NCBI RefSeq assembly: GCF_009690905.1
Contig: NZ_VOSW01000025.1
Location: 1 to 64,000, forward strand
Reading direction: 5' to 3'
Source of the DNA: Paraburkholderia madseniana
GTDB taxonomy: Bacteria; Pseudomonadota; Gammaproteobacteria; Burkholderiales; Burkholderiaceae
DNA length: 64,000 nt
Shown: piece by piece, positions 53,334 to 61,784 of the stretch
Layout: every line of letters begins with the position of its first letter
Numbering within the stretch: position 1 is the first letter of the stretch
Notes under the pieces: model-generated
The model's database searches: none
The model's input: only the letters and a program-made list of their open reading frames with translations
Told to the model about the DNA's origin: nothing
Made by a program: the position numbers and the translations under genes

Positions 53334-53525
53334 ATGGACATCATCGATATGGCCCGTGCCTCGGGCATGGCGGTCATCCTGGACGGCAGGATTGGCCGGG
53401 AGGAATACCAGAGCGTGTGCGGTTCGCTATCCGCGCTGCAGCGATTTGCAGAAGCGGTGCGCCAGGGTACGGTGCAACCGAGCGGACATCGGAAGCGCAC
53501 CGCCGCCCCCACTCGCAGGGCGTGA
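53334..53525 (+). CDS. Small protein of unknown function
   Basis: A 63-residue protein starting MDIIDMARASGMAVILDGRIGREEYQSVCGSL, then a basic, Ser/Thr/Arg-rich tail. The AAGGAG ribosome site 8 nt upstream of the ATG is strong. The N-terminal 45 residues look like a compact helical domain. It is 105 bp upstream of the SDH-like membrane gene on the same strand and may be co-transcribed. Confidence 0.65.
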   Translation: MDIIDMARASGMAVILDGRIGREEYQSVCGSLSALQRFAEAVRQGTVQPSGHRKRTAAPTRRA

Positions 53526-53630
53526 GGGGCTGAGGAGCTTGAGACGGCCGGCGCGGCCGCAAGCTCGACGCGGTTCAACTGCGGCCTCCCGTGCCGCTTT
53601 CCGAAGCATACAAATTGAAAGGAGGTCAAT

Positions 53631-54377
53631 GTGCGCCCGGAATTGTTGCCCGTTCTGCGCCGCCTGCAACTCGGATCGGGCGTGGTGCTGCTTATTTATC
53701 TGTTTTTGCACCTGGTCAATCACGCGCTCGGCATCTGGTCACTCGATCTTGCCGGGCGCGGACTCACGCTCGCCCTGTGGATCTGGCATAGCGAGCCCGG
53801 CACGATCCTTCTGTACGGTGCGGCCATGCTCCATTTCGCGCTGGCTGTGCGCACGATTTACGGGCGTCGCCACTGGGCGCTCCCGCCCGAAGAATGGATC
53901 CGGTTGTGGGCCGGACTCAGCCTGCCCCTGCTGCTCATCCGGCATGCGGTAGCGACGCGCCTCGCGACGTCGCTGTATGGCTTCGAGCCGAACTACGAGC
54001 GGATCGTCATATCGCTGATCACGAGCGGCACGCAGGGTCTGCAACTTGCTCTGCTCGCGCCAGGCTGGATCCATGGCTGCCTCGGCGTGTGGTTTCGATT
54101 GCGTCACTATCCGGCGATGCAGCGCGCGAGGCCCGCCCTGCTGACCCTGCTCGTTGGTTTGCCATTGCTGTCGGCCGTGGGTTTTCTGCGGATGAAGCAG
54201 GCCGTCGTGGCAATGCATGTTGTTCTCCCTGCGCCTGATTCGAAACTGCTGATGCACCAGCTTGCACTCGATACGTGGCGTCACAGTCTCGTTTCGCTTT
54301 ACCTTGCCGTGGTCGTCAGCGCGCTTCTAGCGGGTCTGTTGCGGAATTGGCTGGAGCGCCGACCGAGTTCGGCATGA
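53631..54377 (+). CDS. Stand-alone SDH-like haem-b membrane domain
   Basis: A 248-residue membrane protein with about six segments. Its sequence matches the N-terminal membrane module found in certain alphaproteobacterial adenylate cyclases, a module resembling the succinate dehydrogenase cytochrome b subunit: LLIYLFLHLVNHALGIWS, GTILLYGAAMLHFALA, LLLIRHAVATRLATSLYG and APGWIHGCLGVWFRLR. His27, His31, His68, His105 and His148 are candidate haem ligands. In those cyclases a 2Fe-2S domain and a cyclase domain follow; here the protein ends right after the last membrane segment. Start is GTG at 53631 with GGAGG 5-10 nt upstream. Confidence 0.68.
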   Translation: MRPELLPVLRRLQLGSGVVLLIYLFLHLVNHALGIWSLDLAGRGLTLALWIWHSEPGTILLYGAAMLHFALAVRTIYGRRHWALPPEEWIRLWAGLSLPLLLIRHAVATRLATSLYGFEPNYERIVISLITSGTQGLQLALLAPGWIHGCLGVWFRLRHYPAMQRARPALLTLLVGLPLLSAVGFLRMKQAVVAMHVVLPAPDSKLLMHQLALDTWRHSLVSLYLAVVVSALLAGLLRNWLERRPSSA

Positions 54378-54465
54378 GCGACACGAGCATTCGACCGCTT
54401 ATCCACGCGGATGCAGATGTCAGAGCAGGGTAGAAAACGCTGCGCTCGCTCGATGCAGCAGACGT

Positions 54466-54502
54466 GCCGTGGCCCGCATCGCATGAGGATGCGGGCCACG
54501 GC
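54466..54502. terminator. Strong convergent hairpin
   Basis: A 15-bp perfect stem (54466-54480 with 54488-54502, 7-nt loop) lies between the SDH-like gene and the convergent aminopeptidase gene, followed by CCTGCCTTTT on the plus strand. A second hairpin (GCCCGTA/TACGGGC) lies just beyond, about 54518-54535. The two likely end transcription from both sides. Confidence 0.7.
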
Positions 54503-54545
54503 CCTGCCTTTTACTACGGCCCGTACAGCTACGGGCTTTCCGGGC

Positions 54546-56720
54546 TTATTGCCCTTGCTGCGCTTGCGGCTTCAGCTTGAACTTGCCCTGATAGCGGATC
54601 GTCGGACGAAGCGACTGTGGGGTCGGCGCGGTCATCAGCAACTGACGCGCCAGCGGCGTAGCCGTCGGGCTGAGCGAGCCAATACTGGTTGCCCGCGACG
54701 GATCCGCCAGACCATTCTTCACCAGCAGCTTGGCCTCGAGTTGCAGACTGGTCAGCAAAACCGGATCCTTCAGCGCGTTCCCCTGCGCCAGCAACTGACT
54801 CCACGCGTTGTTGCTGTAGTTCGTCACGTAGTAGTCGAGACCGCTCGGATCCGCGAGCACCGCGGAACAGCCGTTAAGGCGCACCTGCATTTGCGTGTCC
54901 TTCATCGCAACCGTCTTGCGCGATGTCAGTCCGTCACCGTAGGCGAGCGTCAACGGAATAGTCCATTGCGTGCCGGGGTACTGGTTCTGGTTCGGGAAGG
55001 GCGACTGCTTCAGCGTGACCACGGTCTGATTGGTCGTCAGATCGCACTGGGTGTCGAGCGACAGCAAAGGCACGCCGGTTTGCCGCACGAAACTGTCGCC
55101 GATCGCGACCATCGGCTCGCCGCTCGCCTTGGCCAGTTCGTCCCACAAGCGCTTCGGCGTGCCGTTGCCGAGCGCATAGTCGGCCAGATACGACTGCAGC
55201 CCTTTGCGCAACACGTCCTCGCCGAGATAATTCTCCAGCATCTTCAGCACATGGCCGCCCTTGTCGTACGTAAAGGCGCTCGCGCTCAGCACGAAGTCGT
55301 TCGAGGCCCAGCCGTTGAAGTTCGGCTGCACCGGGAACGAAGTGGATTTCAGATCGGCGTTGATGACCGCATACTTGTTCTTCACGTCGTCGACCCAACT
55401 GAAGCGGTCCGGGAAGAAGCGCACCTTGGTCTTGTTCTCGAAGAACGTCGCGAACGATTCGTTCAGCCACACGTCGTCCCACCAGTCGAGCGTGACCAGA
55501 TCGCCGAACCACTGATGCGCGGCTTCATGCGTCAAAACCGTCACGCCATAGTCGGACATGGTGGTGCCAGGCGCCGGCAGAATATCGTCGGCGAATTCGA
55601 GAATCGCGCCCCAGTTCTCCATCCCGCCGAAGTTCAGATCCTTCTGCTCCTTGAACGCGTCGTTTGCGGCGATCGTGTCGAACTTGGTGAGCGGCAACGG
55701 AATGCCGGTATAGCGATAGTAGTAATCGAGCGCCTGCTTGGTCTGCTGCATGGCCGGTTTCGCCCAGTCGCGCATGCCGGGCGGCGTGAAGATGCGCAGA
55801 TGGAGACCCTTATGGTCAGGCAGCGGGCTCGAGAAGTCGTCTTCGAGAATGTCGAACTGGCCACCACCGAAGAAGAGCAGATACGAAGGCATCGGCGGCG
55901 TCTTTTCGAACGACACCAGTTTGTAGCCGCTGTCCACATTCACGGCCGGCTTTTCCGCCGCGTTCGAGACGACGTTCCAGTTCTGCGGGACTTCCGCACT
56001 CACCTCGTAGGTGGGCCGGAAAGCCGGTTCGTCCCAACCCGGGAACCATTGCCGCGCGAGGTTCGATTCGCCTTGCGTGAGAATCGCGCCGCTCGTCGTG
56101 CCATCGGTCGACTTCAGGTCGACGCGGAACACACCCTCCGCCGCGGAACAACCCGGATAGGGATCGTTGCCGCAACTGCCGCCAGTTTTGGCGACCGGAT
56201 CGTCGTAGGTCTTGAAGTTGATGATGCCGCTCCACTCCATGTGCAGCGAGTAGTTGCCGGCCGCGATCTGCCCGCTCACGGACCGAAGCTGGTAGAAATC
56301 GCCGTCATCCTGCGGCGTGGCGATCAGTTGGATGTTGCCTGGCTGCAGCGTGATCGTGCCGTTCGTGAACTTGACGCGATGCCCGGCAATCGTGATCGCG
56401 TTGACGGCCTTCAGCACCTTGATCTGGACGTCCGCGCGGCCGTCGAATGAAGAGAGCGCCGGGTTCGGCCGGAACCACAGCTTGTAGTTGATCGGTGTGA
56501 CCGTATCGGGCAATTCGACCGGCGGCACGCTCTTGTTGATCGATGCGTCCGCAACGATCGGCGCAGTGGGCGGCGCAAGCGCCACATCGGAGGCGGCGGC
56601 CGGCGCCTGGGCGGACTTGCTCGAGAGCGTCGACGAGCTGTCTGAACCGCCGCAGCCCGCCAGGACCATTATTCCGGCGAACGCCAGGCACTGTATCTGC
56701 AATCGGAAATTTATACGCAT
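54546..56720 (-). CDS. M1 family aminopeptidase lipoprotein
   Basis: A 724-residue zinc metallopeptidase. Lipobox VLAGC near residue 23 makes it a lipoprotein. Substrate motif GGMENWG (family GxMEN), zinc motif HEAAHQWFG and downstream NESFATFF are all present, so it should be active. Cys pairs in the N-terminal domain may form a disulfide. Known: M1 enzymes remove N-terminal residues from peptides; a surface or periplasmic location suggests nutrient peptide processing. The following 560 bp upstream are AT-rich. Confidence 0.9.
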   Translation of the reverse strand: MRINFRLQIQCLAFAGIMVLAGCGGSDSSSTLSSKSAQAPAAASDVALAPPTAPIVADASINKSVPPVELPDTVTPINYKLWFRPNPALSSFDGRADVQIKVLKAVNAITIAGHRVKFTNGTITLQPGNIQLIATPQDDGDFYQLRSVSGQIAAGNYSLHMEWSGIINFKTYDDPVAKTGGSCGNDPYPGCSAAEGVFRVDLKSTDGTTSGAILTQGESNLARQWFPGWDEPAFRPTYEVSAEVPQNWNVVSNAAEKPAVNVDSGYKLVSFEKTPPMPSYLLFFGGGQFDILEDDFSSPLPDHKGLHLRIFTPPGMRDWAKPAMQQTKQALDYYYRYTGIPLPLTKFDTIAANDAFKEQKDLNFGGMENWGAILEFADDILPAPGTTMSDYGVTVLTHEAAHQWFGDLVTLDWWDDVWLNESFATFFENKTKVRFFPDRFSWVDDVKNKYAVINADLKSTSFPVQPNFNGWASNDFVLSASAFTYDKGGHVLKMLENYLGEDVLRKGLQSYLADYALGNGTPKRLWDELAKASGEPMVAIGDSFVRQTGVPLLSLDTQCDLTTNQTVVTLKQSPFPNQNQYPGTQWTIPLTLAYGDGLTSRKTVAMKDTQMQVRLNGCSAVLADPSGLDYYVTNYSNNAWSQLLAQGNALKDPVLLTSLQLEAKLLVKNGLADPSRATSIGSLSPTATPLARQLLMTAPTPQSLRPTIRYQGKFKLKPQAQQGQ

Positions 56721-57279
56721 AGTTAATCCTCGACTGACAAAATCGGCATAAAGAAAGTGCGATGAGTGCTTAAGCTGTGTTTCTCTGTTTTTTCAGCAAA
56801 AAAGGTCTCCCGCATTAGCGCCGGATTGCTAGCGAGAATATATGGGCGTGTTACTGCCTCAGCACTTGTGGCTGATTTTCGGATTGCACTTTTTAATAAT
56901 TACAATACTTTCAGAAAGGCGACGTGAGCCGTTTTTCTGCAGTTTCATGCGATCGCCTGACTGACGGACAAAGCGGCGGCTCGCCTGCGTCTCCGAGCAG
57001 GTGGACAGGAACCGGGTCAGTTTTAGCGACAGTGCGTAGCCTAGATTGGCAAACGTTCTCGTGTCAACTTCCTTTCACAATCTTTCCTGAATGAGTGCAC
57101 TACGTATGCAAATAGAATGGATGAAGTAATCGGCAGAGTTAATACTCTAAAGGCGGGATACGCGCACATTTCTACGAGAAACTTTATTTTATTGCAGTGC
57201 GGAGTGTGCTATTAGACGTGGCGACAGACAATGTTTTTAAAATTAGCTAGCTGTTGAGTCCACGAAAGAAAATAAACCA
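56721..57279. other. 559-bp AT-rich intergenic region
   Basis: Base composition drops well below that of the surrounding coding DNA, especially 56760-56960 and 57160-57280. I find no gene, repeat or clear operator. It contains the promoter of the aminopeptidase gene and may be a silenced or recently altered tract. Confidence 0.5.
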
Positions 57280-57516
57280 TTAACGAATGAAGTGGCCGCA
57301 AATCGGCATCGCACTCAGGCGCGCATAGAACGACGACTGTCCGCCGCGGACATCGGCGAATTGATCGGCCGCCAACGCGGAGCCGGCGGCAGCGCCGATC
57401 GCGATCAACACGATCGCGATTCGGCGCAGACGCCCGGCACGGCCGATCAGCGTGCCCGACACGCTACGCCAACTGGCGAGCAAAGTCATGGCGAGTGCAA
57501 CGATCGCGCAGCACAT
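57280..57516 (-). CDS. Possible small two-TM membrane protein
   Basis: A 78-residue frame with two hydrophobic stretches (about 2-15 and 32-49). It starts 10 bp after the GST stop with an AAGG upstream, consistent with the last gene of the ArsR-AHSA1-GST operon. I do not recognise a family and the C-terminal half looks unlike a normal membrane protein, so a gene fragment is possible. Confidence 0.35.
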   Translation of the reverse strand: MCCAIVALAMTLLASWRSVSGTLIGRAGRLRRIAIVLIAIGAAAGSALAADQFADVRGGQSSFYARLSAMPICGHFIR

Positions 57517-57526
57517 GGTCGTGCCT

Positions 57527-58183
57527 TCAGGCGTGGAGCGCAGCGTTCGCAGCGGAAGTGCCGGAAGTCTCCGAGCGCACCGGAAACGGATTGCGCCATG
57601 CTTCGATGGTGTTCAGCTGATCGTGCCAGCGCTGTATTTCCGGAAACTCATCGAGCGGCATGGCGGCTTTTTTCGCATAAGGCAGCGCGATGGCAACGGA
57701 AAAATCCGCGACGCTCAGGCCGTCTCCGAGCAGCCATTTGCGACCTTTGAGTTGCTGGTTGAGCACGCGGGCAGACTTGCGAAACATGCCCTGCTCTTCA
57801 GCGACTTTCGACGAGTCGGGTCCGCCGAGTGCAAACATCGGCTTGATGATGGACTCGAAGTAAAGCGCGCCGGCGTGCGGATAAAAATGGTGGCTGTTCC
57901 AGCTGAACCAGCGCAGGACATCGATCTGCCGGTCATCACGCGGCCAGAGGTCGGACTCTGCACGCTGCGCGAAATGGCTGATGATCGCGTCCGCTTCCCA
58001 GATGATTCGCTCGCCGTCGACGAGGCACGGCACCTTGCCATTCGGATTGATCGCCAGATAGCCCGGCTTGCTCTGCTCGCCCTTCGTCAGATCGACCAAG
58101 GCATAGTCAATCGGCAAGCCTAAATATTTCGCTACTGCACAGGTTTTCCGTGGAGCCAGTGTTTCAGCGTAATAGAGCTTCAT
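57527..58183 (-). CDS. Glutathione S-transferase
   Basis: A 218-residue GST: MKLYYAETLAPRKTCAVAKYLGLPIDY and NGKVPCLVDGERIIWEADAIISHF in the thioredoxin-like domain, WLLGDGLSVADFSVAIALPYA in the helical domain. The gene is in an operon-like row with the AHSA1 gene (46 bp upstream) and ArsR regulator. A GAGG ribosome site precedes the ATG. The arrangement suggests detoxification under ArsR control. Confidence 0.85.
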   Translation of the reverse strand: MKLYYAETLAPRKTCAVAKYLGLPIDYALVDLTKGEQSKPGYLAINPNGKVPCLVDGERIIWEADAIISHFAQRAESDLWPRDDRQIDVLRWFSWNSHHFYPHAGALYFESIIKPMFALGGPDSSKVAEEQGMFRKSARVLNQQLKGRKWLLGDGLSVADFSVAIALPYAKKAAMPLDEFPEIQRWHDQLNTIEAWRNPFPVRSETSGTSAANAALHA

Positions 58184-58229
58184 ATTCAACCTCGGTATGA
58201 GTTGAGTTCGTTTCCGATGCGCGTCAGCG

Positions 58230-58682
58230 TCAGTTGTCTTCGTCTTCCGGTTGCGCCACGAACGCGTCGAGCTTATCCAATGCGGGGCTCCAGCCGGTCT
58301 GATGAGCGTCGCGTTCGGCCTCGTCGAAGAACTGCGCGTGCGTGAGAGTGAGCTCGGTTCCGTCTTCAATGGGGCGCAGCCTGATGGTGACGAGCGAGCG
58401 CCACTCGGGGGTGGTGACCCACTCCCACGTAAAGACGAGCTTGCGGTCCGTTTCGACTTCCAGGTATTCGCCGCGGCAGTCGTGCGTTTTGCCGTCCAGT
58501 GTCTGGAACACCACGCGAAATTGGCCGCCCACGCGCGGATCGGCTTCGGCGCTGAGCACTGGCCCCGCGTCAGGCCCCCACCAGCGCGCCATCAGTTCGG
58601 ATATCGTCCACGCTGCATAAACTCGGGCTGGCGGGGCTTTGATGCGCCGCACGATAGTCAGGCTCGGCTTTTCCTGGGTCAT
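58230..58682 (-). CDS. SRPBCC/AHSA1 family protein
   Basis: A 150-residue START-like (AHSA1) domain protein: VRRIKAPPARVYAAWTISELMARWWGPDAG near the start and the family-typical GTELTLTHAQFFDEAERDAHQTGW segment near the end. Such proteins bind hydrophobic ligands and often sit with ArsR regulators. Its start overlaps the ArsR stop by 4 bp (ATGA). Confidence 0.88.
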   Translation of the reverse strand: MTQEKPSLTIVRRIKAPPARVYAAWTISELMARWWGPDAGPVLSAEADPRVGGQFRVVFQTLDGKTHDCRGEYLEVETDRKLVFTWEWVTTPEWRSLVTIRLRPIEDGTELTLTHAQFFDEAERDAHQTGWSPALDKLDAFVAQPEDEDN

Positions 58683-59014
58683 TCCTCGTGTCCCTCCACA
58701 AAATCGGCAAGCCGGTCGAGGCTCGCGGACCAGAAGCGCTCATAGCGCCTCAACCATGCCATCGCCTCCTCCATCGGCCCTGCGACCAGATCGACCGAAA
58801 CGGTCCGTCCGCTCTTGGTACGCGCCACCAGACCCGCGTCGCTCAGCACGTCGAGGTGCTTCATGACCGCCGGAAGCTTGAGCGGCAGTGGCCGCGCGAT
58901 TTCCGTAATCGACAGGCCGGGCTCCCGCTCAAGGCGAGCGAGGATGGCCCGGCGTGTCGGGTCCACGAGGGCGGAAAACGTACGATCGAGTTGACTGACT
59001 GGAGACTTTGCCAT
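58679..59014 (-). CDS. ArsR family transcriptional regulator
   Basis: A 111-residue winged-helix regulator: DRTFSALVDPTRRAILARLEREPGLSITEIARPLPLKLPAVMKHLDVLSDAGLVARTKSG. There is no visible metal site, so it belongs to the metal-independent ArsR type that precedes AHSA1 genes. Overlap with the AHSA1 gene shows translational coupling. It probably represses the operon. Confidence 0.9.
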   Translation of the reverse strand: MAKSPVSQLDRTFSALVDPTRRAILARLEREPGLSITEIARPLPLKLPAVMKHLDVLSDAGLVARTKSGRTVSVDLVAGPMEEAMAWLRRYERFWSASLDRLADFVEGHEE

Positions 59015-59150
59015 ATGGTGAACTATAGGCAGTGAACGAACGGTGTCAAGATTTTTTGTGAGCGAGCCACGGCGCGCGCACTCCTGTTTGCGGCCCATCG
59101 CCAGTCCGTTCTAGACTGCGGATCGGTCACATTCGAGAGGACAAGCCGGT

Positions 59151-60056
59151 ATGGACCTTCTTCAAGGCATGGCAGTGTTCAAGCGTGTCGTCGATGCATC
59201 GAGCTTTTCGAAGGCGGCCGATTCGCTGGAGATGCCGCGCGCGTCGGTGTCGACGCTCGTGCAGAATCTGGAGAGCCATCTGGGGGTACGCCTGCTGAAT
59301 CGCACCACGCGCAGCGTGCAGGTCACCGACGACGGCGCGCTCTACTATGAATACTGCACGCGCATTCTGGCCGAGGTCTCCGACGCCGAGTCCGCGTTGT
59401 CGAACAAGCGGTTGAACCCGCGCGGCACGATTCGGGTGGATACGTCCGCCACTTTTGCCGCTAACGTGCTGCTGCCCGCCATGCGCGATTTCTATGCGCG
59501 CTTCCCGGACATCACCGTGAAGCTGGGACTGGGCGACCGCAACGTCGATCTCATGCAGGAAGGCGTCGATTGCGTGATCCGGATCGGCGTGCTCGACGAT
59601 TCGAATCTCGTCGCGCGGCCGATCGGCAGTGTCCGCATGAGCATCTGCGCCGCGCCGGCGTATCTCGAGCAGATGGGCGAACCCGCCACGCCCGACGACC
59701 TCGACCGCCATCGGGCCGTCAATTACTTTTCCGCGCGCACGGGGCGTACCTATCCATTAGAGGTTGAAGTGGACGGAGCGCGGGTCAGAAAACCACTGGA
59801 CGGCATACTCGCGGTCAACGAAGGACTGGTGTATGTGATGTCCGCAATCGAAGGATTGGGGATGATTCAGGTTCCGCGCTTCATGGTCGCAAAAGCGATC
59901 CAGGCCGGCGCGTTGCGCGAAATCCTGCGCGCCTACCCATGCCCGCCTCTGCCTCTTTCCTTGCTGTATCCGCATCGTCGCCTGAGCATGTGCGTGCGGG
60001 TATTTAGCGAGTGGGTTCACGAACTCGCGCAGAATAATCCGGACCTCAACGGCTAG
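59151..60056 (+). CDS. LysR family transcriptional regulator
   Basis: A 301-residue LysR regulator with HTH at about 3-62 (GMAVFKRVVDASSFSKAADSLEMPRASVSTLVQNLESHLGVRLLNRTTRSVQVT) and a substrate-binding-like effector domain from about 88. A GAGAGGA ribosome site is visible. It diverges from the ArsR operon over 136 bp. The target is unknown. Confidence 0.9.
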   Translation: MDLLQGMAVFKRVVDASSFSKAADSLEMPRASVSTLVQNLESHLGVRLLNRTTRSVQVTDDGALYYEYCTRILAEVSDAESALSNKRLNPRGTIRVDTSATFAANVLLPAMRDFYARFPDITVKLGLGDRNVDLMQEGVDCVIRIGVLDDSNLVARPIGSVRMSICAAPAYLEQMGEPATPDDLDRHRAVNYFSARTGRTYPLEVEVDGARVRKPLDGILAVNEGLVYVMSAIEGLGMIQVPRFMVAKAIQAGALREILRAYPCPPLPLSLLYPHRRLSMCVRVFSEWVHELAQNNPDLNG

Positions 60057-60086
60057 CAGTACGGTTAACCGCGCATCCCGGCCGCC

Positions 60087-60710
60087 TCACGTCGCCCCGA
60101 TCAATCCGCAACGCACCAGCTCCGCCGACAACGCTTCTGCACTGACAAACTTGTATCCCTGCAGGCCGGCGTCGCGTGCGCCGGCCACGTTGGCATCCGT
60201 ATCGTCGACGAAGAGCGTTTCGGCCGCTGGAACACCGAGTTGCTCCACGCAGCGAAGATAGGTTTGAGCGGCCGGCTTCGCTGCGCCGAACGCGGCGGAC
60301 GCATAGACGTGCGGACCGAACAGTTGCGCGACGGATGGATTCAGAAAGCCGATATGGTCGGTGAGCAAACGGCAGTTGTTGGTGAGCACGGCGATCCGGC
60401 GATGTTCGGCAATGCGTTCGGCGAGCGCGAGCACTTCTTTATTCGGCGTGATCGATGCGTGGCGCGCGCTCAGCCAGTCTTCCCGACTGACGGGATAATT
60501 CAGCAGTTCGCCGAGCGCGGCCAGATAGTCGCCGTCGCTGATCTGCCCCGCGTCGGCACGAGCTTCGAGCCCGGAACCCCAGATCGCGTGCCGTACAGCC
60601 TCAGGCGTCTGCCCGGAAATTGCCGCCAGACGATCGACCCGCGCCGAACGGTCGTAGTGGGACAGGACGCCCTCCATGTCGAACAGGACCAGCGTGATGG
60701 ATGCAGTCAT
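60087..60710 (-). CDS. HAD-IA family phosphatase
   Basis: A 207-residue HAD hydrolase: motif I LFDMEGVLSHYD (nucleophile Asp10, general acid replaced by Glu12), motif II AVLTNN (about 107-112), motif IV LFVDDTDANV (about 165-174). Glu in place of the usual second Asp of motif I is unusual and may lower phosphatase activity or favour another reaction. It is a monocistronic gene convergent with lysR. Confidence 0.85.
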   Translation of the reverse strand: MTASITLVLFDMEGVLSHYDRSARVDRLAAISGQTPEAVRHAIWGSGLEARADAGQISDGDYLAALGELLNYPVSREDWLSARHASITPNKEVLALAERIAEHRRIAVLTNNCRLLTDHIGFLNPSVAQLFGPHVYASAAFGAAKPAAQTYLRCVEQLGVPAAETLFVDDTDANVAGARDAGLQGYKFVSAEALSAELVRCGLIGAT

Positions 60711-60984
60711 GCTGTCGGCCTCGCATCGAAAGCTTCTAGAAATGAACCTGCCATCCGACTGTAGGTCATCGGACGACGATCGGTTTCTATTGTGCCTCGG
60801 CTGGCCGGCGACGCCATGCGCCGCATGAACGAAAAGAGATCAAGCGTACAGGCGCAAACCGCCGCCAGGCAGAGACCTTGGGCAGCGCGGCGAGTCCACA
60901 GCAAAAATTTATCGGATTCACAGTCAGAATCTTTCCTCCGCCTCGACTAAGACCCGAGTAGACTCTTGCGACGAGGAATTTAGC

Positions 60985-61752
60985 GTGAACGACATCAATT
61001 TCGAATGCACTGCATGCGGCAAATGCTGCCACGATTTGCGCCTGGCACTGACGATTGCCGAGGCTATCACCTGGCTGGAGCGCGGCGGCCACATGGAACT
61101 CATCTGCGAGGCCATACCGTGGCCCGTCGAGCCCGAGCCGGGCAATGCGCAAGCTGAGTACAAACGGGCGCGTTCTTCGCCTGCAATGAGCGGAAGCCTG
61201 CCTGTCCGTATCTCGATCGTTCTCGCCGCGGCGTTCGATGGAGCCTGCCCCAATCTGGGCGCCGACATGCGCTGCGGAATCTACGAACAAAGACCGCTGG
61301 TGTGCCGGATCTATCCCGCTGAAATCAATCCTTTCGTCGTGCTGGCACCGGAAAACAAGGCGTGCCCTTCAGATGCGTGGCAGAAGACGCCGCTGCAAAG
61401 ACACGGAATCCTTGTCGATGCTACGACCGTCGAACGCGTCGAGCAGTCGCGTCGCGCGAATCAGCTCGAGGCACCGCTGCGCATGCAGGTATGCCTCGAA
61501 CTGGGACTGAACCATGCCGCGCTCGCGAACGAAGGCTTTGTCATGATTTCGCCGGATAGCGAGGCGCTGCTGACTGCCCTGCGCCATGTTCACGCGACGC
61601 CGGAATCGCAAGACGCAGCCGCGCAGTGGACATTTGTGTCGAATCGGGCGGGAACCCTGGAAACGCTTCTGTCGGTGGGCGCCACCGGTCACCTCGCTGA
61701 ACCCACCGCTGCCGGCAATTCCCGGTATCACGGATTTTTCCCGCCCTCATAA
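60985..61752 (+). CDS. YkgJ family cysteine-cluster protein
   Basis: A 255-residue protein with the N-terminal CTACGKCC cluster (Cys8, Cys11, Cys14, Cys15) and further Cys in GACPNLGADMRCGIYEQRPLVCRIYP (about 86-111). Known: the family binds iron-sulfur or zinc through these Cys. Start is GTG at 60985 with GAGGAA upstream. The C-terminal half (about 140-255) is helical and unrecognised. Function unknown. Confidence 0.85.
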   Translation: MNDINFECTACGKCCHDLRLALTIAEAITWLERGGHMELICEAIPWPVEPEPGNAQAEYKRARSSPAMSGSLPVRISIVLAAAFDGACPNLGADMRCGIYEQRPLVCRIYPAEINPFVVLAPENKACPSDAWQKTPLQRHGILVDATTVERVEQSRRANQLEAPLRMQVCLELGLNHAALANEGFVMISPDSEALLTALRHVHATPESQDAAAQWTFVSNRAGTLETLLSVGATGHLAEPTAAGNSRYHGFFPPS

Positions 61753-61784
61753 CCGTAGAACCGCCGGCAGCTTCACGCAGAGAA

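Noticed and set aside
54411..56450. 679-codon open frame opposite the aminopeptidase
   Set aside because: Antisense shadow with Arg/His/Gln-rich composition; the opposite strand encodes a clear M1 peptidase.
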